From the NCBI RefSeq assembly GCF_036227225.1, contig NZ_CP109444.1, forward strand, positions 2,399,501 through 2,463,500: a stretch of 64,000 nucleotides of DNA, written 5' to 3'. Of this stretch, positions 1 to 8,550 are shown one piece after another. This DNA is from Streptomyces sp. NBC_01478. Lineage in GTDB: Bacteria > Actinomycetota > Actinomycetes > Streptomycetales > Streptomycetaceae. Numbering within the stretch: the first letter of the stretch is position 1; the number at the start of each line of letters is the position of its first letter. Position numbers and translations under genes: made by a program. Below the pieces are notes generated by a model. The model made no database searches. It had not been told where the DNA came from and saw only the letters and a program-made list of their open reading frames with translations.

Positions 1-1
1 C

Positions 2-466
2 GGCGACGAGGCGTTGCAGGTGCTGTTGAAGCGGGCCGAGGACAATCGCGATCACCTCGTGGTGATCCTGGCCGGCTATCCGGAGGGCATGGACCGGCTG
101 CTGGCCGCCAACCCCGGGCTGTCGTCCCGGTTCACGACCCGCGTCGACTTTCCCTCGTACCGGCCGCTTGAACTCACGTCCATCGGTGAGGTGTTGGCGG
201 CGGAGAACGGTGACGTGTGGGACGAGGAGGCGTTGGACGAGCTGCGGTCCATCGCCGGGCATGTGGTCGATCAGGGGTGGATCGACGAGCTGGGGAACGG
301 ACGGTTCCTGCGGACGCTGTACGAGAAGAGCTGTGCGTATCGGGATCTGCGGTTGTCGGTGTATCCCGGGATGTTGTCCCGGGACGACCTGTCGACGTTG
401 CGGTTGCCGGATCTGATGCAGGCGTATGGAGAGGTGTTGTCGGGGCGGGGCCCTGCCGGGGGCTGA
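2..466 (+). CDS. CbxX/CfqX-type AAA+ ATPase, C-terminal part
   Basis: The gene is cut by the left edge of the window; the open frame runs from base 2 with no start codon of its own. The visible 154 residues begin with the stretch that precedes and includes the AAA sensor-1 strand (LVVILAGY, then PGLSSRF with the arginine expected for an arginine finger). They continue into the small helical lid domain. This sequence is typical of CbxX/CfqX and EccA-like AAA+ ATPases, which remodel protein complexes in the cytoplasm. The Walker motifs lie outside the window. The gene converges on the CNNM protein genes. The family call is firm; the client protein is unknown. Confidence 0.85.
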   Translation, partial: GDEALQVLLKRAEDNRDHLVVILAGYPEGMDRLLAANPGLSSRFTTRVDFPSYRPLELTSIGEVLAAENGDVWDEEALDELRSIAGHVVDQGWIDELGNGRFLRTLYEKSCAYRDLRLSVYPGMLSRDDLSTLRLPDLMQAYGEVLSGRGPAGG

Positions 467-518
467 GCGGTACGCACTGGGTCGGGGGGATCTGTTGATT
501 CGCGGCTGCGGGTGCGTT

Positions 519-582
519 GTGGCTGGTCGCGCCCCGCGGCGGAGCCGCACATAGACACAGCCCCGCGCCCCTTGGGTGGGCA
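519..582 (+). repeat. Streptomyces intergenic repeat, copy 1
   Basis: This segment shares a core of about 60 bases with 34620-34684: GTGGCTGG, then CGCGCCCCGCG, CGGAGCCGCACAT, and a GC-rich end containing CGCCCCTT. From memory this motif recurs between genes in many Streptomyces genomes. Here it lies between two convergent genes and may contribute to transcript termination. Its function is not established. Confidence 0.6.
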
Positions 583-608
583 CGGGGGACTGCGTCGATC
601 AAGTACCG

Positions 609-1679
609 TCAGCTCGGGACCGTTTCCTTCAGTTCTGCTGTTCTCGGCTGTGCCGGTACCTCTCGGTGGGCCGGGTCCGTTACCTCGCCCACCAGCAGCT
701 CCAGGACGTCCTCCAAAGCCACCAGACCGAGCACCTTGCCGGATGCGTCCGCGACCTGGGCCAGGTGGGTCGCGGCGCGGCGCATGACCGTGAGGGCGTC
801 GTCCAGGGGGAGTTCGGCGCGGAGGGTCGTCATGGGGCGCCAGATCTGTTGCGGGACCGCCCGCTCGGACTCCTCGAGGTCGAGTACGTCCTTGACGTGG
901 AGATAGCCCATGAAGGCACCGGTCTCCGCCGCGATCGGGAAGCGGGAGTAGCCGGTGCGGGCGGTGAGGGCGACGATCTCGCCCGGGGTGACCGAGGGGC
1001 TGACCGTGACCAGGTTCTCGCGGCGCAGGAGGACGTCGGTGACCGGGCGGGAGCCCAACTCCAGGGCGTCCTCCAGGCGTTCCTGTTCCTCGGGGCCGAG
1101 GAGACCGGCCTGACCGGAGTCCTCCACCAGGCGGTTGAGCTGTTCGCTGGTGAAGACGGCCTCGACCTCGTCCTTGGGCTCGACGTGGAAGAGCCGCAGG
1201 ATGCCCTGGGCCACGGCGCCGAGAGCCACGGTGATCGGCTTGCAGACCCGGGCGAAGGCGACCAGGCCGGGGCTGAGCCACATCGCGGCCTTCTCCGGCG
1301 CGGCCATCGCGAGGTTCTTCGGGACCATCTCGCCGATGACCAGGTGGAAGAAGACGACCGCGGCGAGCGCGAGGACGTAGCCGAGGGGGTGGATCATGCC
1401 CTCGGGCACGTGCATCCACTCGAAGACCGGCTCCAGCACATGCGCGACCGTCGGCTCGGCCACCGCGCCCAGGGTCAACGAGCAGACGGTGATGCCGAAT
1501 TGGGCCGCGGCCATCATCTGCGGGAGCCGCTCGAGGCCGTAGAGGACCTGGCGTGCGCGGGCCGTGCCGAGGGGTTCGATCTGGCTGCGGCGGACGGAGA
1601 CGAGGGCGAACTCGGCGCCGACGAAGAAGCCGTTGGCGAGCACCAGCAGGACGGCGAAGAGGAGTTGGAGGACGGTCAT
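609..1679 (-). CDS. CNNM-domain membrane protein with CBS pair
   Basis: The 356-residue protein belongs to the HlyC/CorC (CNNM) family, whose members are linked to divalent-cation transport across the cytoplasmic membrane. Residues 1 to about 175 form a CNNM domain with four hydrophobic segments and the typical start LLFAVLLVLANGFFVGAEFALV. A CBS-domain pair follows (about 195 to 335). The C-terminal CorC_HlyC domain present in the longer upstream neighbour is missing, so this is the short form. Its start overlaps the stop of the upstream gene by 4 bases (ATGA), so the two are translationally coupled and probably form a heteromeric membrane complex. The transported ion cannot be told from sequence. 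Confidence 0.85.
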   Translation of the reverse strand: MTVLQLLFAVLLVLANGFFVGAEFALVSVRRSQIEPLGTARARQVLYGLERLPQMMAAAQFGITVCSLTLGAVAEPTVAHVLEPVFEWMHVPEGMIHPLGYVLALAAVVFFHLVIGEMVPKNLAMAAPEKAAMWLSPGLVAFARVCKPITVALGAVAQGILRLFHVEPKDEVEAVFTSEQLNRLVEDSGQAGLLGPEEQERLEDALELGSRPVTDVLLRRENLVTVSPSVTPGEIVALTARTGYSRFPIAAETGAFMGYLHVKDVLDLEESERAVPQQIWRPMTTLRAELPLDDALTVMRRAATHLAQVADASGKVLGLVALEDVLELLVGEVTDPAHREVPAQPRTAELKETVPS

Positions 1680-3010
1680 CGGGCCGCCTCCACGGCGTTG
1701 ACGGCGGGAGCCGTGCGGACCAGGCGGACTCGCTCGGCGCGGTAGTGGCCGACCTGGCGCACCGAGAGCCGCCAGCCGGGGAGTTCGGCCTTGTCACCGG
1801 GGGCGGGGATGCGGCCGAGGAGGTCGGCGACCAGTCCGGCGACGGTCTCGTACGGTCCCTCGGGCACGTCGAGGCCTATGCGCTGGAGGATGTCGACGCG
1901 GCAACTGCCGTCCGCGTCCCAGGCCGGCTTGCCGTCCTCCGGTGGCGCTGCGGCGAGTTCGGGTACGTCCTGGCCGTCGTGCTCGTCGCGGACCTCGCCG
2001 ACGAGTTCCTCGACGATGTCCTCCAGGGTGACCACACCGGCCGTACCGCCGTACTCGTCGACGACGACGGCGATCGGCTGCTCGCTGCGCAGTCGGGCGA
2101 GGAGGGGCTGGACGGGCAGGGTCTCGGGGACCAGCAGCGGGGACTTGGCGATGCTGGTGACGGGGGTGCGCAGCCGGTCGTGCGCGGGCACGGCCAGGGC
2201 GTCCTTGAGGTGGACCATGCCGACGATCTCGTCGATCTTCTCGCGGTAGACGGGGAAGCGGGACAGACCGGTGGCGCGGGTCAGGTTGACCACGTCCTCG
2301 GCGGTCGCCGACGACTGGAGGGCGCTGACCTTCACGCGCGGGGTCATGACGTGCTGTGCGGTCAGCTCGCCCAGCGACAGCGTCCGTACGAAGAGGTCGG
2401 CGGTGTCCTGCTCCAGCGTGCCGGCCTGCGCCGAGTGCCGGGCCAGGGAGACGAGTTCACCGGGGGTGCGGGCGGAGGCCAGCTCCTCGGTGGGCTCGAC
2501 GCCGAGGGCGCGGACGAGCCGGTTGGCGACGGTGTTCAGGGCGGAGATCACCGGGCGGAACAGCTTCGCGAAGGCGTGCTGCGGCGCGGCGACGAAGCGT
2601 GCGACCTGCAAGGGCCGCGACACCGCCCAGTTCTTGGGCACGAGCTCGCCGATCACCATCTGCACGGCGGAGGCGAGCAGCATGCCGACGACCACGGCGA
2701 CGCCGGAGACGGCACCCTCGGGGATGCCGATCGCGCTGAACGGGCCGTGCAGCAGTTCCGCCAGGGCCGGTTCGGCGAGCATGCCGACGACCAGGGAGGT
2801 GATGGTGATGCCGAGCTGGGTGCCGGAGAGCTGGAAGGACAGCTCCTTGAGCGACTCGACGACCGTGGCGGCCCGTCGGTCACCCTCGGCGGCGGCCTTC
2901 TCGGCCTCGGGACGCTCCACGGTGACGAGCCCGAACTCGGCGGCCACGAAGAAGCCGTTGGCGAGAATCAGCAGGATCGCCGCTCCGAGGAGCAACAAGG
3001 GGATGGTCAT
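1676..3010 (-). CDS. CNNM/CBS/CorC_HlyC membrane protein
   Basis: The 444-residue protein has the full HlyC/CorC architecture. An N-terminal CNNM membrane domain begins with LANGFFVAAEFGLVTVER. A CBS pair follows at about residues 205 to 335, containing the signature VVVDEYGGTAGVVTLEDIVEELVGE. A C-terminal CorC_HlyC domain occupies about 355 to 435. Despite the historical name hemolysin, members are membrane proteins tied to Mg2+/Co2+ homeostasis. It is the first gene of a two-gene unit with the short CNNM protein downstream. A 175-base gap separates it from the PH-domain gene upstream. Confidence 0.87.
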   Translation of the reverse strand: MTIPLLLLGAAILLILANGFFVAAEFGLVTVERPEAEKAAAEGDRRAATVVESLKELSFQLSGTQLGITITSLVVGMLAEPALAELLHGPFSAIGIPEGAVSGVAVVVGMLLASAVQMVIGELVPKNWAVSRPLQVARFVAAPQHAFAKLFRPVISALNTVANRLVRALGVEPTEELASARTPGELVSLARHSAQAGTLEQDTADLFVRTLSLGELTAQHVMTPRVKVSALQSSATAEDVVNLTRATGLSRFPVYREKIDEIVGMVHLKDALAVPAHDRLRTPVTSIAKSPLLVPETLPVQPLLARLRSEQPIAVVVDEYGGTAGVVTLEDIVEELVGEVRDEHDGQDVPELAAAPPEDGKPAWDADGSCRVDILQRIGLDVPEGPYETVAGLVADLLGRIPAPGDKAELPGWRLSVRQVGHYRAERVRLVRTAPAVNAVEAAR

Positions 3011-3185
3011 GCCGCCGCCTCGATATGTCGGGAGGGGGCGGCGCAGGTACTACAGGACGATCCGTCCATCGCTGGAGGGAGTCACTCCTCGGGTCGCAGG
3101 GGGCCTCGGAAGACAGGGGGGAACACCGGTGGCGGAGGCGTGAGGAAAAACGCCACCGACAACAGATTAATCAAGACATGGCCAT

Positions 3186-3629
3186 CTACGGCAGATCCCT
3201 TGTCGAGTGGGCCTCGGTGAGCGCCCGCAGAGTGCGTGCGTCGGCGATGGCCCGCTCCTTGGCGATGCCGGGCTGGATGCCGAGCACGGGCAGGCTGGTG
3301 CCGTCGTTGAGGTTGAGAAACACCCAGGGGTCGCCGGGGCGAAGGTTCACCTGGAGGATCTCGGCCCACTCCAGATGGCGCCTGCTGGCGATGTTCACGA
3401 CGGTGACACCGGTCTCGTCGGCGACGACCTTCACGCGCGCGAGCAGGGCCAGCACGGCGAAGAGGAGGGCACCGGTGAAGACGAAGCTGAGCTTCTCCCC
3501 CGGGCCGAGCTGCTCCAGGAGCAGCGCGACGGTCGTGATGACGACGAAGATCGCGACGCCCGCGGTGAGCAGCACGGCACGGGTGCGGCCCGGCCGGAAC
3601 GTGACCGGCAGAGCGGGGAGTTCGGACAT
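3186..3629 (-). CDS. PH domain-containing membrane protein
   Basis: The 147-residue protein has two hydrophobic segments (about residues 18-38 and 48-64). These are followed by a bacterial PH-like fold: VKVVADETGVTVVNI, then LEWAEILQVNL, and a strand with WVFLNLNDGTSLPVLGI. The family is small, membrane-anchored and common in actinobacteria; no enzymatic activity is known. It sits just downstream of hisG on the same strand with about 50 bases between, so co-transcription is possible. The fold assignment is by recognition of the strand pattern; the role is unknown. Confidence 0.75.
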   Translation of the reverse strand: MSELPALPVTFRPGRTRAVLLTAGVAIFVVITTVALLLEQLGPGEKLSFVFTGALLFAVLALLARVKVVADETGVTVVNIASRRHLEWAEILQVNLRPGDPWVFLNLNDGTSLPVLGIQPGIAKERAIADARTLRALTEAHSTRDLP

Positions 3630-3679
3630 GGTCGGCGTGGTCCTCGACGTGTTTCTCGGTGTGTTGCTCGGCGTGTTTC

Positions 3680-4537
3680 TCAGAGCCGGCAGGCGTGGAT
3701 GGCCGTCGTCAGGATGGCCCGGGCGCCGATGTCGTACAGGTCGTCCATGATCCGCTGCGCTTCCTTGGCGGGGACCATCGCGCGGACGGCGACCCAGCCC
3801 TCGTTGTGCAGCGGGGAGACGGTCGGGGACTCCAGGCCGGGGGTGAGCGCGACGGCCTTCTCCAGCTGCTCGACCCGGCAGTCGTAGTCCATCATCACGT
3901 AGGTCCGGGCGACCAGGACGCCCTGGAGGCGGCGCAGGAACTGCTGGACCTTGGGCTCCGCGGTGTCGTCGGCCTCGGCGCCCCTGCGGCGGATGACGAC
4001 GGCCTCGGACTTCATGATGGGGTCGCCGAAGACCTCGAGGCCCGCGTTGCGCAGGCTGGTGCCGGTCTCGACGACGTCCGCGATGACCTCGGCGACGCCC
4101 AGTTCGATGGCCGTTTCCACGGCGCCGTCCAGGTGGACCACGGAGGCGTCGATGCCGTTGTCGGCGAGGTGGCCGGCGACGATGCCCTCGTACGAGGTGG
4201 CGACCGTCTTGCCCTTGAGGTCCGCCATGCTGCTCGCCGCGCCGGGCTTGGAGGCGAAGCGGAACGTGGAGCGGGCGAAGCCCAGCGGGAGGATCTCCTC
4301 GGCGGAGGCCGCGGAGTCGATGAGCAGGTCGCGGCCGGTGATGCCGATGTCGAGGCGGCCGGAGGAGACGTAGATCGCGATGTCGCGGGGGCGGAGGTAG
4401 AAGAACTCGACCTCGTTGACCGGGTCGACGATCCGCAGTTCCTTGGACTCCCGCCGCTGCTGGTAGCCGGCCTCATGCAGCATGTCCGCCGCAGGTCCTG
4501 ACAGGGAACCCTTGTTGGGGACGGCGATGCGCAGCAT
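3680..4537 (-). CDS. hisG: ATP phosphoribosyltransferase
   Basis: The enzyme catalyses the first and feedback-controlled step of histidine synthesis, joining ATP and PRPP to give phosphoribosyl-ATP. The 285-residue product starts MLRIAVPNKGSLSGPA, the standard N-terminus; an in-frame start 14 codons upstream gives an extension with no family similarity and was rejected. The length and the C-terminal ACT-like part (EGWVAVRAMVPAKEAQRIMDDLYDIGA) mark the long, self-regulated HisG form that does not need HisZ. The conserved loop GITGRDLL is present. hisE lies 59 bases upstream on the same strand, so the enzymes of steps 1 and 2 are co-expressed. Confidence 0.97.
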   Translation of the reverse strand: MLRIAVPNKGSLSGPAADMLHEAGYQQRRESKELRIVDPVNEVEFFYLRPRDIAIYVSSGRLDIGITGRDLLIDSAASAEEILPLGFARSTFRFASKPGAASSMADLKGKTVATSYEGIVAGHLADNGIDASVVHLDGAVETAIELGVAEVIADVVETGTSLRNAGLEVFGDPIMKSEAVVIRRRGAEADDTAEPKVQQFLRRLQGVLVARTYVMMDYDCRVEQLEKAVALTPGLESPTVSPLHNEGWVAVRAMVPAKEAQRIMDDLYDIGARAILTTAIHACRL

Positions 4538-4596
4538 GAGGTCGGCTTCCTTCGCGTGAAAAGGGGTGATCTGTCGCAAACGGTGCTGAAAGGGTT

Positions 4597-4869
4597 TTAC
4601 AGGTGGGCGTAGACGTCGTCCAGCGAGATTCCGCGGGCGACCATCATCACCTGGACGTGGTAGAGGAGTTGAGAGATCTCCTCGGCGGCCGCTTCCTTGC
4701 CCTCGTACTCGGCGGCCATCCAGACTTCGGCGGCCTCTTCCACGACCTTCTTGCCGATGGCATGGACGCCTTTGCCGACCAGTTCTGCGGTGCGGGAAGT
4801 GGCGGGGTCGCCGGTGGCGGCCTTCTGCTGGAGCTCGGTGAAGAGCTCCTCGAACGTCTTATTGGACAT
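4597..4869 (-). CDS. hisE: phosphoribosyl-ATP pyrophosphatase
   Basis: The 90-residue cytoplasmic enzyme hydrolyses phosphoribosyl-ATP to phosphoribosyl-AMP, the second step of histidine synthesis. It is the stand-alone HisE form, not the HisIE fusion. The sequence shows the all-alpha NTP-pyrophosphohydrolase (MazG-like) pattern with the metal-binding acidic motif [19 protein letters not shown]. The start [10 protein letters not shown] was preferred to one four codons further upstream because it gives the usual length. It precedes hisG on the same strand. Confidence 0.95.
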   Translation of the reverse strand: MSNKTFEELFTELQQKAATGDPATSRTAELVGKGVHAIGKKVVEEAAEVWMAAEYEGKEAAAEEISQLLYHVQVMMVARGISLDDVYAHL

Positions 4870-4903
4870 GATGCTCCCCACCCTATGGCAAACAATCCTG
4901 GGC

Positions 4904-5389
4904 TTAACGCCACGGTTCAGATACTGAGCGGAGGGTGGCCGCCGTCGCCACGGCCGCCGTCACCGCCTCGTGTCCCTTGTCCTCGTTCGAGCCCTCCAGG
5001 CCCGCCCGGTCGAGGGCCTGTTCCTCGGTGTCGCAGGTCAGGACGCCCATGCCGACGGGGACGCCGGTCTCGACCGAGACTTGAGTGAGGCCCTGGACGA
5101 CGCCCTGGCACACGTACTCGAAGTGCGGGGTGCCGCCCCGGATGACGACACCGAGGGCGACGATCGCGTCGTAGCCCCGGCCCGCCAGCACCTTTGCCAC
5201 GACCGGGAGTTCCCAACTGCCGGGGACCCGGAGCAGGGTCGGCTCGTCGATCCCCAGGTCGTGCAGGGCGCGCAGGGCGCCGTCCACCAGACCGTCCATC
5301 ACCTTTTCGTGCCACTGTGCCGCGATGACGGCGACCCGCAGGTCTCCGACGTTGCGTACGGACAGTTCGGGTGCGCCCTTGCCGCTCAC
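4904..5389 (-). CDS. ribH: 6,7-dimethyl-8-ribityllumazine synthase
   Basis: The 161-residue enzyme condenses 3,4-dihydroxy-2-butanone 4-phosphate with 5-amino-6-ribitylaminouracil, the penultimate step of riboflavin synthesis. The family core is complete: [22 protein letters not shown], the PGSWELP motif, and [18 protein letters not shown] with the catalytic His. It assembles as pentamers or 60-mers in this family. It is the last gene of the ribE-ribM-ribBA-ribH operon, starts with GTG, and lies 34 bases after ribBA. Confidence 0.97.
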   Translation of the reverse strand: MSGKGAPELSVRNVGDLRVAVIAAQWHEKVMDGLVDGALRALHDLGIDEPTLLRVPGSWELPVVAKVLAGRGYDAIVALGVVIRGGTPHFEYVCQGVVQGLTQVSVETGVPVGMGVLTCDTEEQALDRAGLEGSNEDKGHEAVTAAVATAATLRSVSEPWR

Positions 5390-5423
5390 GTTCTCTTGTC
5401 TCCTCAGGAGTGCGATCGCTCGA

Positions 5424-6767
5424 TTACTGGTTGCCGCAGGTGGACACGGGGGCCGTGTCCAGCCAGGGCAGGTCGTGGCCCATGCGGTCCCGCTTGGTGC
5501 GCAGGTAGCGGAGGTTGTGCTCGCCCGCCTGTACGGGCATCGGCTCCCGGCCGGTGACCTTGAGGCCGTGCCGGACGAGTGCGTCGGTCTTGTCGGGGTT
5601 GTTGGTCATCAGGCGCAAGCTGTGGACGCCGAGGTCCTCCAGGATCTGCGCGCCGGCGCCGTAGTCCCGGGCGTCGGCGGGCAGGCCGAGTTCGAGGTTG
5701 GCGTCGAGGGTGTCCCGGCCGCGCTCCTGGAGTTCGTACGCCCGGAGCTTGGAGAGCAGGCCGATGCCGCGCCCCTCGTGGCCGCGCAGGTAGACCACCA
5801 CTCCCCTGCCCTCCTCCTGGATGCGTTCCAGGGAGGCCTCCAACTGGGGGCCGCAGTCGCAGCGCAGGGAGTGGAAGACGTCGCCGGTGAGGCATTCGGA
5901 GTGGACGCGGACCAGGACGTCCTCGCCGGCGCCGATCTCGCCGTGGACGAGGGCGACGTGCTCGACGCCGTCGACGGTGGAGCGGTAGCCGTAGGCGGTG
6001 AACTTGCCGTGGCGGGTGGGGAGTTGGACCTCGGCCTCGCGGCGGACGGTGGGTTCGGCGGTCTGCCGGTAGGCGATCAGGTCCTCGATGGAGATGATCG
6101 TCAGGCCGTGCTTGCGGGCGAAGGGGATCAGTTCGGGGAGGCGGAGCATACGGCCGTCCTCGCCCGCGATCTCGACGATCGCGCCGGCCGGGCGCAGGCC
6201 CGCGAGGCGGGCGAGGTCGACGGCGGCCTCGGTGTGGCCGTTGCGGACCAGCACGCCGCCGGAGCGGGCGCGGAGCGGGAAGATGTGGCCGGGGCGGACC
6301 AGGTCGTCGGGCTGGGCGTTGCCGCTCGCGAGGACCTGAAGCGTGGTCGCCCGGTCGGAGGCCGAGATACCGGTGGTCACACCGTGAACGGCGGAGGCGT
6401 CCACGGAGACTGTGAACGCGGTTTTCATGGACTCGGTGTTGTCCTCGACCATCTGCGGGAGCCGGAGCCGGTCCAGCTCGTCGCCCTCCATCGGGGCGCA
6501 GATGAGGCCGCGGCACTCGCTCATCATGAAGGCGATGATCTCGGGGGTGGCCTTCTCGGCGGCGATGACGAGGTCGCCCTCGTTCTCGCGGTCCTCGTCG
6601 TCGACGACCACGACCGGGCGGCCGGCCGCGATGTCCGCGATGGCCTGCTCGACCGGGTCGAGGGAGAAGTCCTCGAAACCATCGGTGCTGTACAGGATCG
6701 GCGGGATAGAAGGGGTGACGCGAAGCGTCTCGTTTAGGGCGGTGGTGGGTGACGGGCGGGCTGTCAT
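5424..6767 (-). CDS. ribBA: bifunctional DHBP synthase / GTP cyclohydrolase II
   Basis: The 447-residue fusion supplies both precursors of riboflavin. The N-terminal half (about residues 35-240) is 3,4-dihydroxy-2-butanone 4-phosphate synthase with the acidic motif [15 protein letters not shown]. The C-terminal half is GTP cyclohydrolase II with the zinc ligands in [17 protein letters not shown] and the GHEGRGIGL motif. The start was set at MTARPSPTT because it overlaps the ribM stop by 4 bases (ATGA). The open frame continues far upstream, but that extension overlays ribM in another frame and is not coding. Expression is governed by the FMN riboswitch ahead of ribE. Confidence 0.97.
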   Translation of the reverse strand: MTARPSPTTALNETLRVTPSIPPILYSTDGFEDFSLDPVEQAIADIAAGRPVVVVDDEDRENEGDLVIAAEKATPEIIAFMMSECRGLICAPMEGDELDRLRLPQMVEDNTESMKTAFTVSVDASAVHGVTTGISASDRATTLQVLASGNAQPDDLVRPGHIFPLRARSGGVLVRNGHTEAAVDLARLAGLRPAGAIVEIAGEDGRMLRLPELIPFARKHGLTIISIEDLIAYRQTAEPTVRREAEVQLPTRHGKFTAYGYRSTVDGVEHVALVHGEIGAGEDVLVRVHSECLTGDVFHSLRCDCGPQLEASLERIQEEGRGVVVYLRGHEGRGIGLLSKLRAYELQERGRDTLDANLELGLPADARDYGAGAQILEDLGVHSLRLMTNNPDKTDALVRHGLKVTGREPMPVQAGEHNLRYLRTKRDRMGHDLPWLDTAPVSTCGNQ

Positions 6768-7408
6768 GCCGGCGCTCCTTCCAGGACGGGCTGCGGGGCC
6801 TTGCGGGAGCGCAGCCACCAGTCGCGCATGCCCCACAGGACGAGTGCGCCGTAGATGACGTAGACGAAGCCGGAGAACGCGAAGCCGTTGGCGAAGTTCA
6901 GGGGGACGCCGACCAGGTCGACGAGGAGCCAGGCGAACCAGAACTCGACCATGCCGCGGGCCTGGGCGTACATGGCGACGATCGTGCCGACGAAGATGTA
7001 GGCGTCGGGCCACGGGTCCCAGGACAGGGACGGGTAGGCCTTGAAGAGGGCGGCGACCGCGACCGTTCCCACGGCGCCGGAGCCGGCCAGGATCGCGCGC
7101 TCGCGCCAGGTGGCGAAGCGGGGGGTGATGTGGCCGTCGGCGGAGCCGCCCCTGCCGCGGTTCCACTGCCACCAGCCGTAGACCGCGACGACCATGACGA
7201 CGATCTGCTTGCCGGCGCTGCCGGAGAGGTGGGCGGTCGCGAAGGCGGCGAAGAGGATCACGCCGGAGACGAACTGGGTGGGCCAGCTCCAGATGGACCG
7301 CCGCCAGCCGAAGGCCAGAGCGATCAGGCCGACGACGTTGCCGATCATGTCCGACCACTTGATGTGCTGGCCGAACAGGACGAAGGCCTCGGAGTTGAGC
7401 CAGTTCAC
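6764..7408 (-). CDS. ribM: RibM/PnuX-type riboflavin transporter (PnuC family)
   Basis: The 214-residue protein has about six to seven hydrophobic segments and the PnuC-family pattern [17 protein letters not shown] followed by [10 protein letters not shown]. PnuC proteins are facilitators for nicotinamide riboside. Actinobacterial members encoded inside riboflavin operons (RibM of Streptomyces davaonensis and PnuX of Corynebacterium) move riboflavin across the cytoplasmic membrane. Its position between ribE and ribBA, with 4-base overlaps at both ends and a shared FMN riboswitch, supports riboflavin as substrate. Without that context it would be annotated nicotinamide mononucleotide transporter. 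GTG start. Confidence 0.85.
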   Translation of the reverse strand: MNWLNSEAFVLFGQHIKWSDMIGNVVGLIALAFGWRRSIWSWPTQFVSGVILFAAFATAHLSGSAGKQIVVMVVAVYGWWQWNRGRGGSADGHITPRFATWRERAILAGSGAVGTVAVAALFKAYPSLSWDPWPDAYIFVGTIVAMYAQARGMVEFWFAWLLVDLVGVPLNFANGFAFSGFVYVIYGALVLWGMRDWWLRSRKAPQPVLEGAPA

Positions 7409-8007
7409 GGGGTCACCTCGCGTGAGCCCATGAGCCGCTCGACGTACTTGGCGATGACGTCGACCTCGAGGTTGACCGGGTCGCCGGGCTGCTTGAGGCC
7501 GAGGGTGGTCAGGTCGAGGGTGGTGGGGATGAGGCTGACCGTGAAGTAGTCCGGGCCCGCGTCGACGACGGTGAGGCTGATGCCGTCGACGGTGATGGAG
7601 CCCTTCTCGACCACGTAGCGCGTGAGGTCGGCGGGGAGCGAGATCTTCACGAGCTCCCAGTTCTCGGACGGCTTGCGCTCCAACACCGCGCCGGTGCCGT
7701 CGACATGGCCCTGCACGATGTGACCGCCGAGGCGGGCGCCGAGGGCCATCGGGCGTTCGAGGTTGACCCGGGAGCCTACGGCGAGGACGCCGAGGCTGGA
7801 GCGGTTCAGGGTCTCGGCCATGACGTCGGCGGTGAACTCGTCACCCTCGTGCTCGACGACGGTGAGACAGACGCCGTTCACGGCGATGGAGTCGCCGTGC
7901 TTCGCGCCCTCGGTGACGATCGGGCCGCGCAGACGAAAGCGGGAGGCGTCGTCGAGACTCTCGACGGCGGTGACCTCACCCAGCTCTTCGACGATTCCGG
8001 TGAACAC
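7405..8007 (-). CDS. ribE: riboflavin synthase, alpha chain
   Basis: The 200-residue enzyme dismutates two molecules of 6,7-dimethyl-8-ribityllumazine into riboflavin and the pyrimidine precursor. It starts with the family hallmark [10 protein letters not shown] (GTG start codon). It contains two lumazine-binding repeats, each with a related core: [21 protein letters not shown] and [21 protein letters not shown]. It is the first gene of the rib operon and follows the FMN aptamer by about 150 bases. Its stop overlaps the ribM start by 4 bases. Confidence 0.97.
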   Translation of the reverse strand: MFTGIVEELGEVTAVESLDDASRFRLRGPIVTEGAKHGDSIAVNGVCLTVVEHEGDEFTADVMAETLNRSSLGVLAVGSRVNLERPMALGARLGGHIVQGHVDGTGAVLERKPSENWELVKISLPADLTRYVVEKGSITVDGISLTVVDAGPDYFTVSLIPTTLDLTTLGLKQPGDPVNLEVDVIAKYVERLMGSREVTP

Positions 8008-8158
8008 TTCCCGGGTCCTCCTGCCTCATAGGGCACGGACTCCGGGGCCTGTCGAAGACGACAGAATGAAGCGAACGGAAGCACCTTGAGCGACGCCGGA
8101 CAGAACCCGCCCACGCAGGACGAGCCGATACGGCGGCGCGCACGAATGCCCGCCCGCC

Positions 8159-8288
8159 GCGCACTGCCTCCCATCCGGACTTTAACCGTCGGTCCAGGAA
8201 TTCCACCTGGTCAACCGGCCGCTGAACAACACGGACGGGTCGCGGACTGTAACCGCCGGTTCGGACTTTCACCGACCCCGGAGTGCGC
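8159..8288 (-). promoter_or_regulatory. FMN riboswitch (RFN element)
   Basis: Read on the minus strand, the segment contains the conserved RFN blocks in order: GGGGTCGGTGAAAGTCCGAA, CCGGCGGTTACAGTCCGCGA, GGTGGAATTCC with CCGACGGTTAAAGTCCG, and GGATGGGAGGCAGTG. The closing P1 stem is GCGCACT (8282-8288 as read on the minus strand) paired with AGTGCGC (8159-8165). FMN binding to such aptamers turns riboflavin genes down. The aptamer is followed by about 150 bases of leader up to the GTG of ribE, which should hold the expression platform. I did not resolve whether it acts on transcription or on ribosome access. Confidence 0.95.
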
Positions 8289-8550
8289 TGCTTCTGGTAC
8301 ACGGCCAGTGTGCCACGCCCGGCAAGGGTCCATCCAGGTGAAGGGTGTGGGCTGGCTCACAGACAGTGTCGCTGGACTTCTCAAGCGGCCCCTACCTGCT
8401 GGATCATATGGTCTAGTCCTTTTTTGGATCTCCGGAGGGGACACCCCTGGACCGGTCCGGCGGTGGTGACGACGGCCCTTGCCCACCGCCGGGCCACTCA
8501 GCGCGCGGCCCCACGACGGTCCGCGGCCCGGCCTCTGACAGGCTGGGCGC
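8289..8550. other. Intergenic region between the rib operon and the ECF sigma gene
   Basis: This divergent intergenic stretch, with 8008-8158 and the aptamer, is the only gene-free run above 300 bases in the window (8008-8550). It must contain the rib operon promoter (minus strand) and the sigma-factor promoter (plus strand). A run of T residues preceded by TGGTCTAGTCC lies at 8409-8425. I see no open frame that looks coding and no convincing promoter pair. Confidence 0.5.

Noticed and set aside
105..400. Additional short frames overlapping the AAA ATPase end
   Set aside because: Out-of-frame shadows with Arg/Cys-rich translations.
8409..8419. DasR (dre) site TGGTCTAGTCC
   Set aside because: Only one half matches the palindromic consensus, and no aminosugar gene is adjacent.
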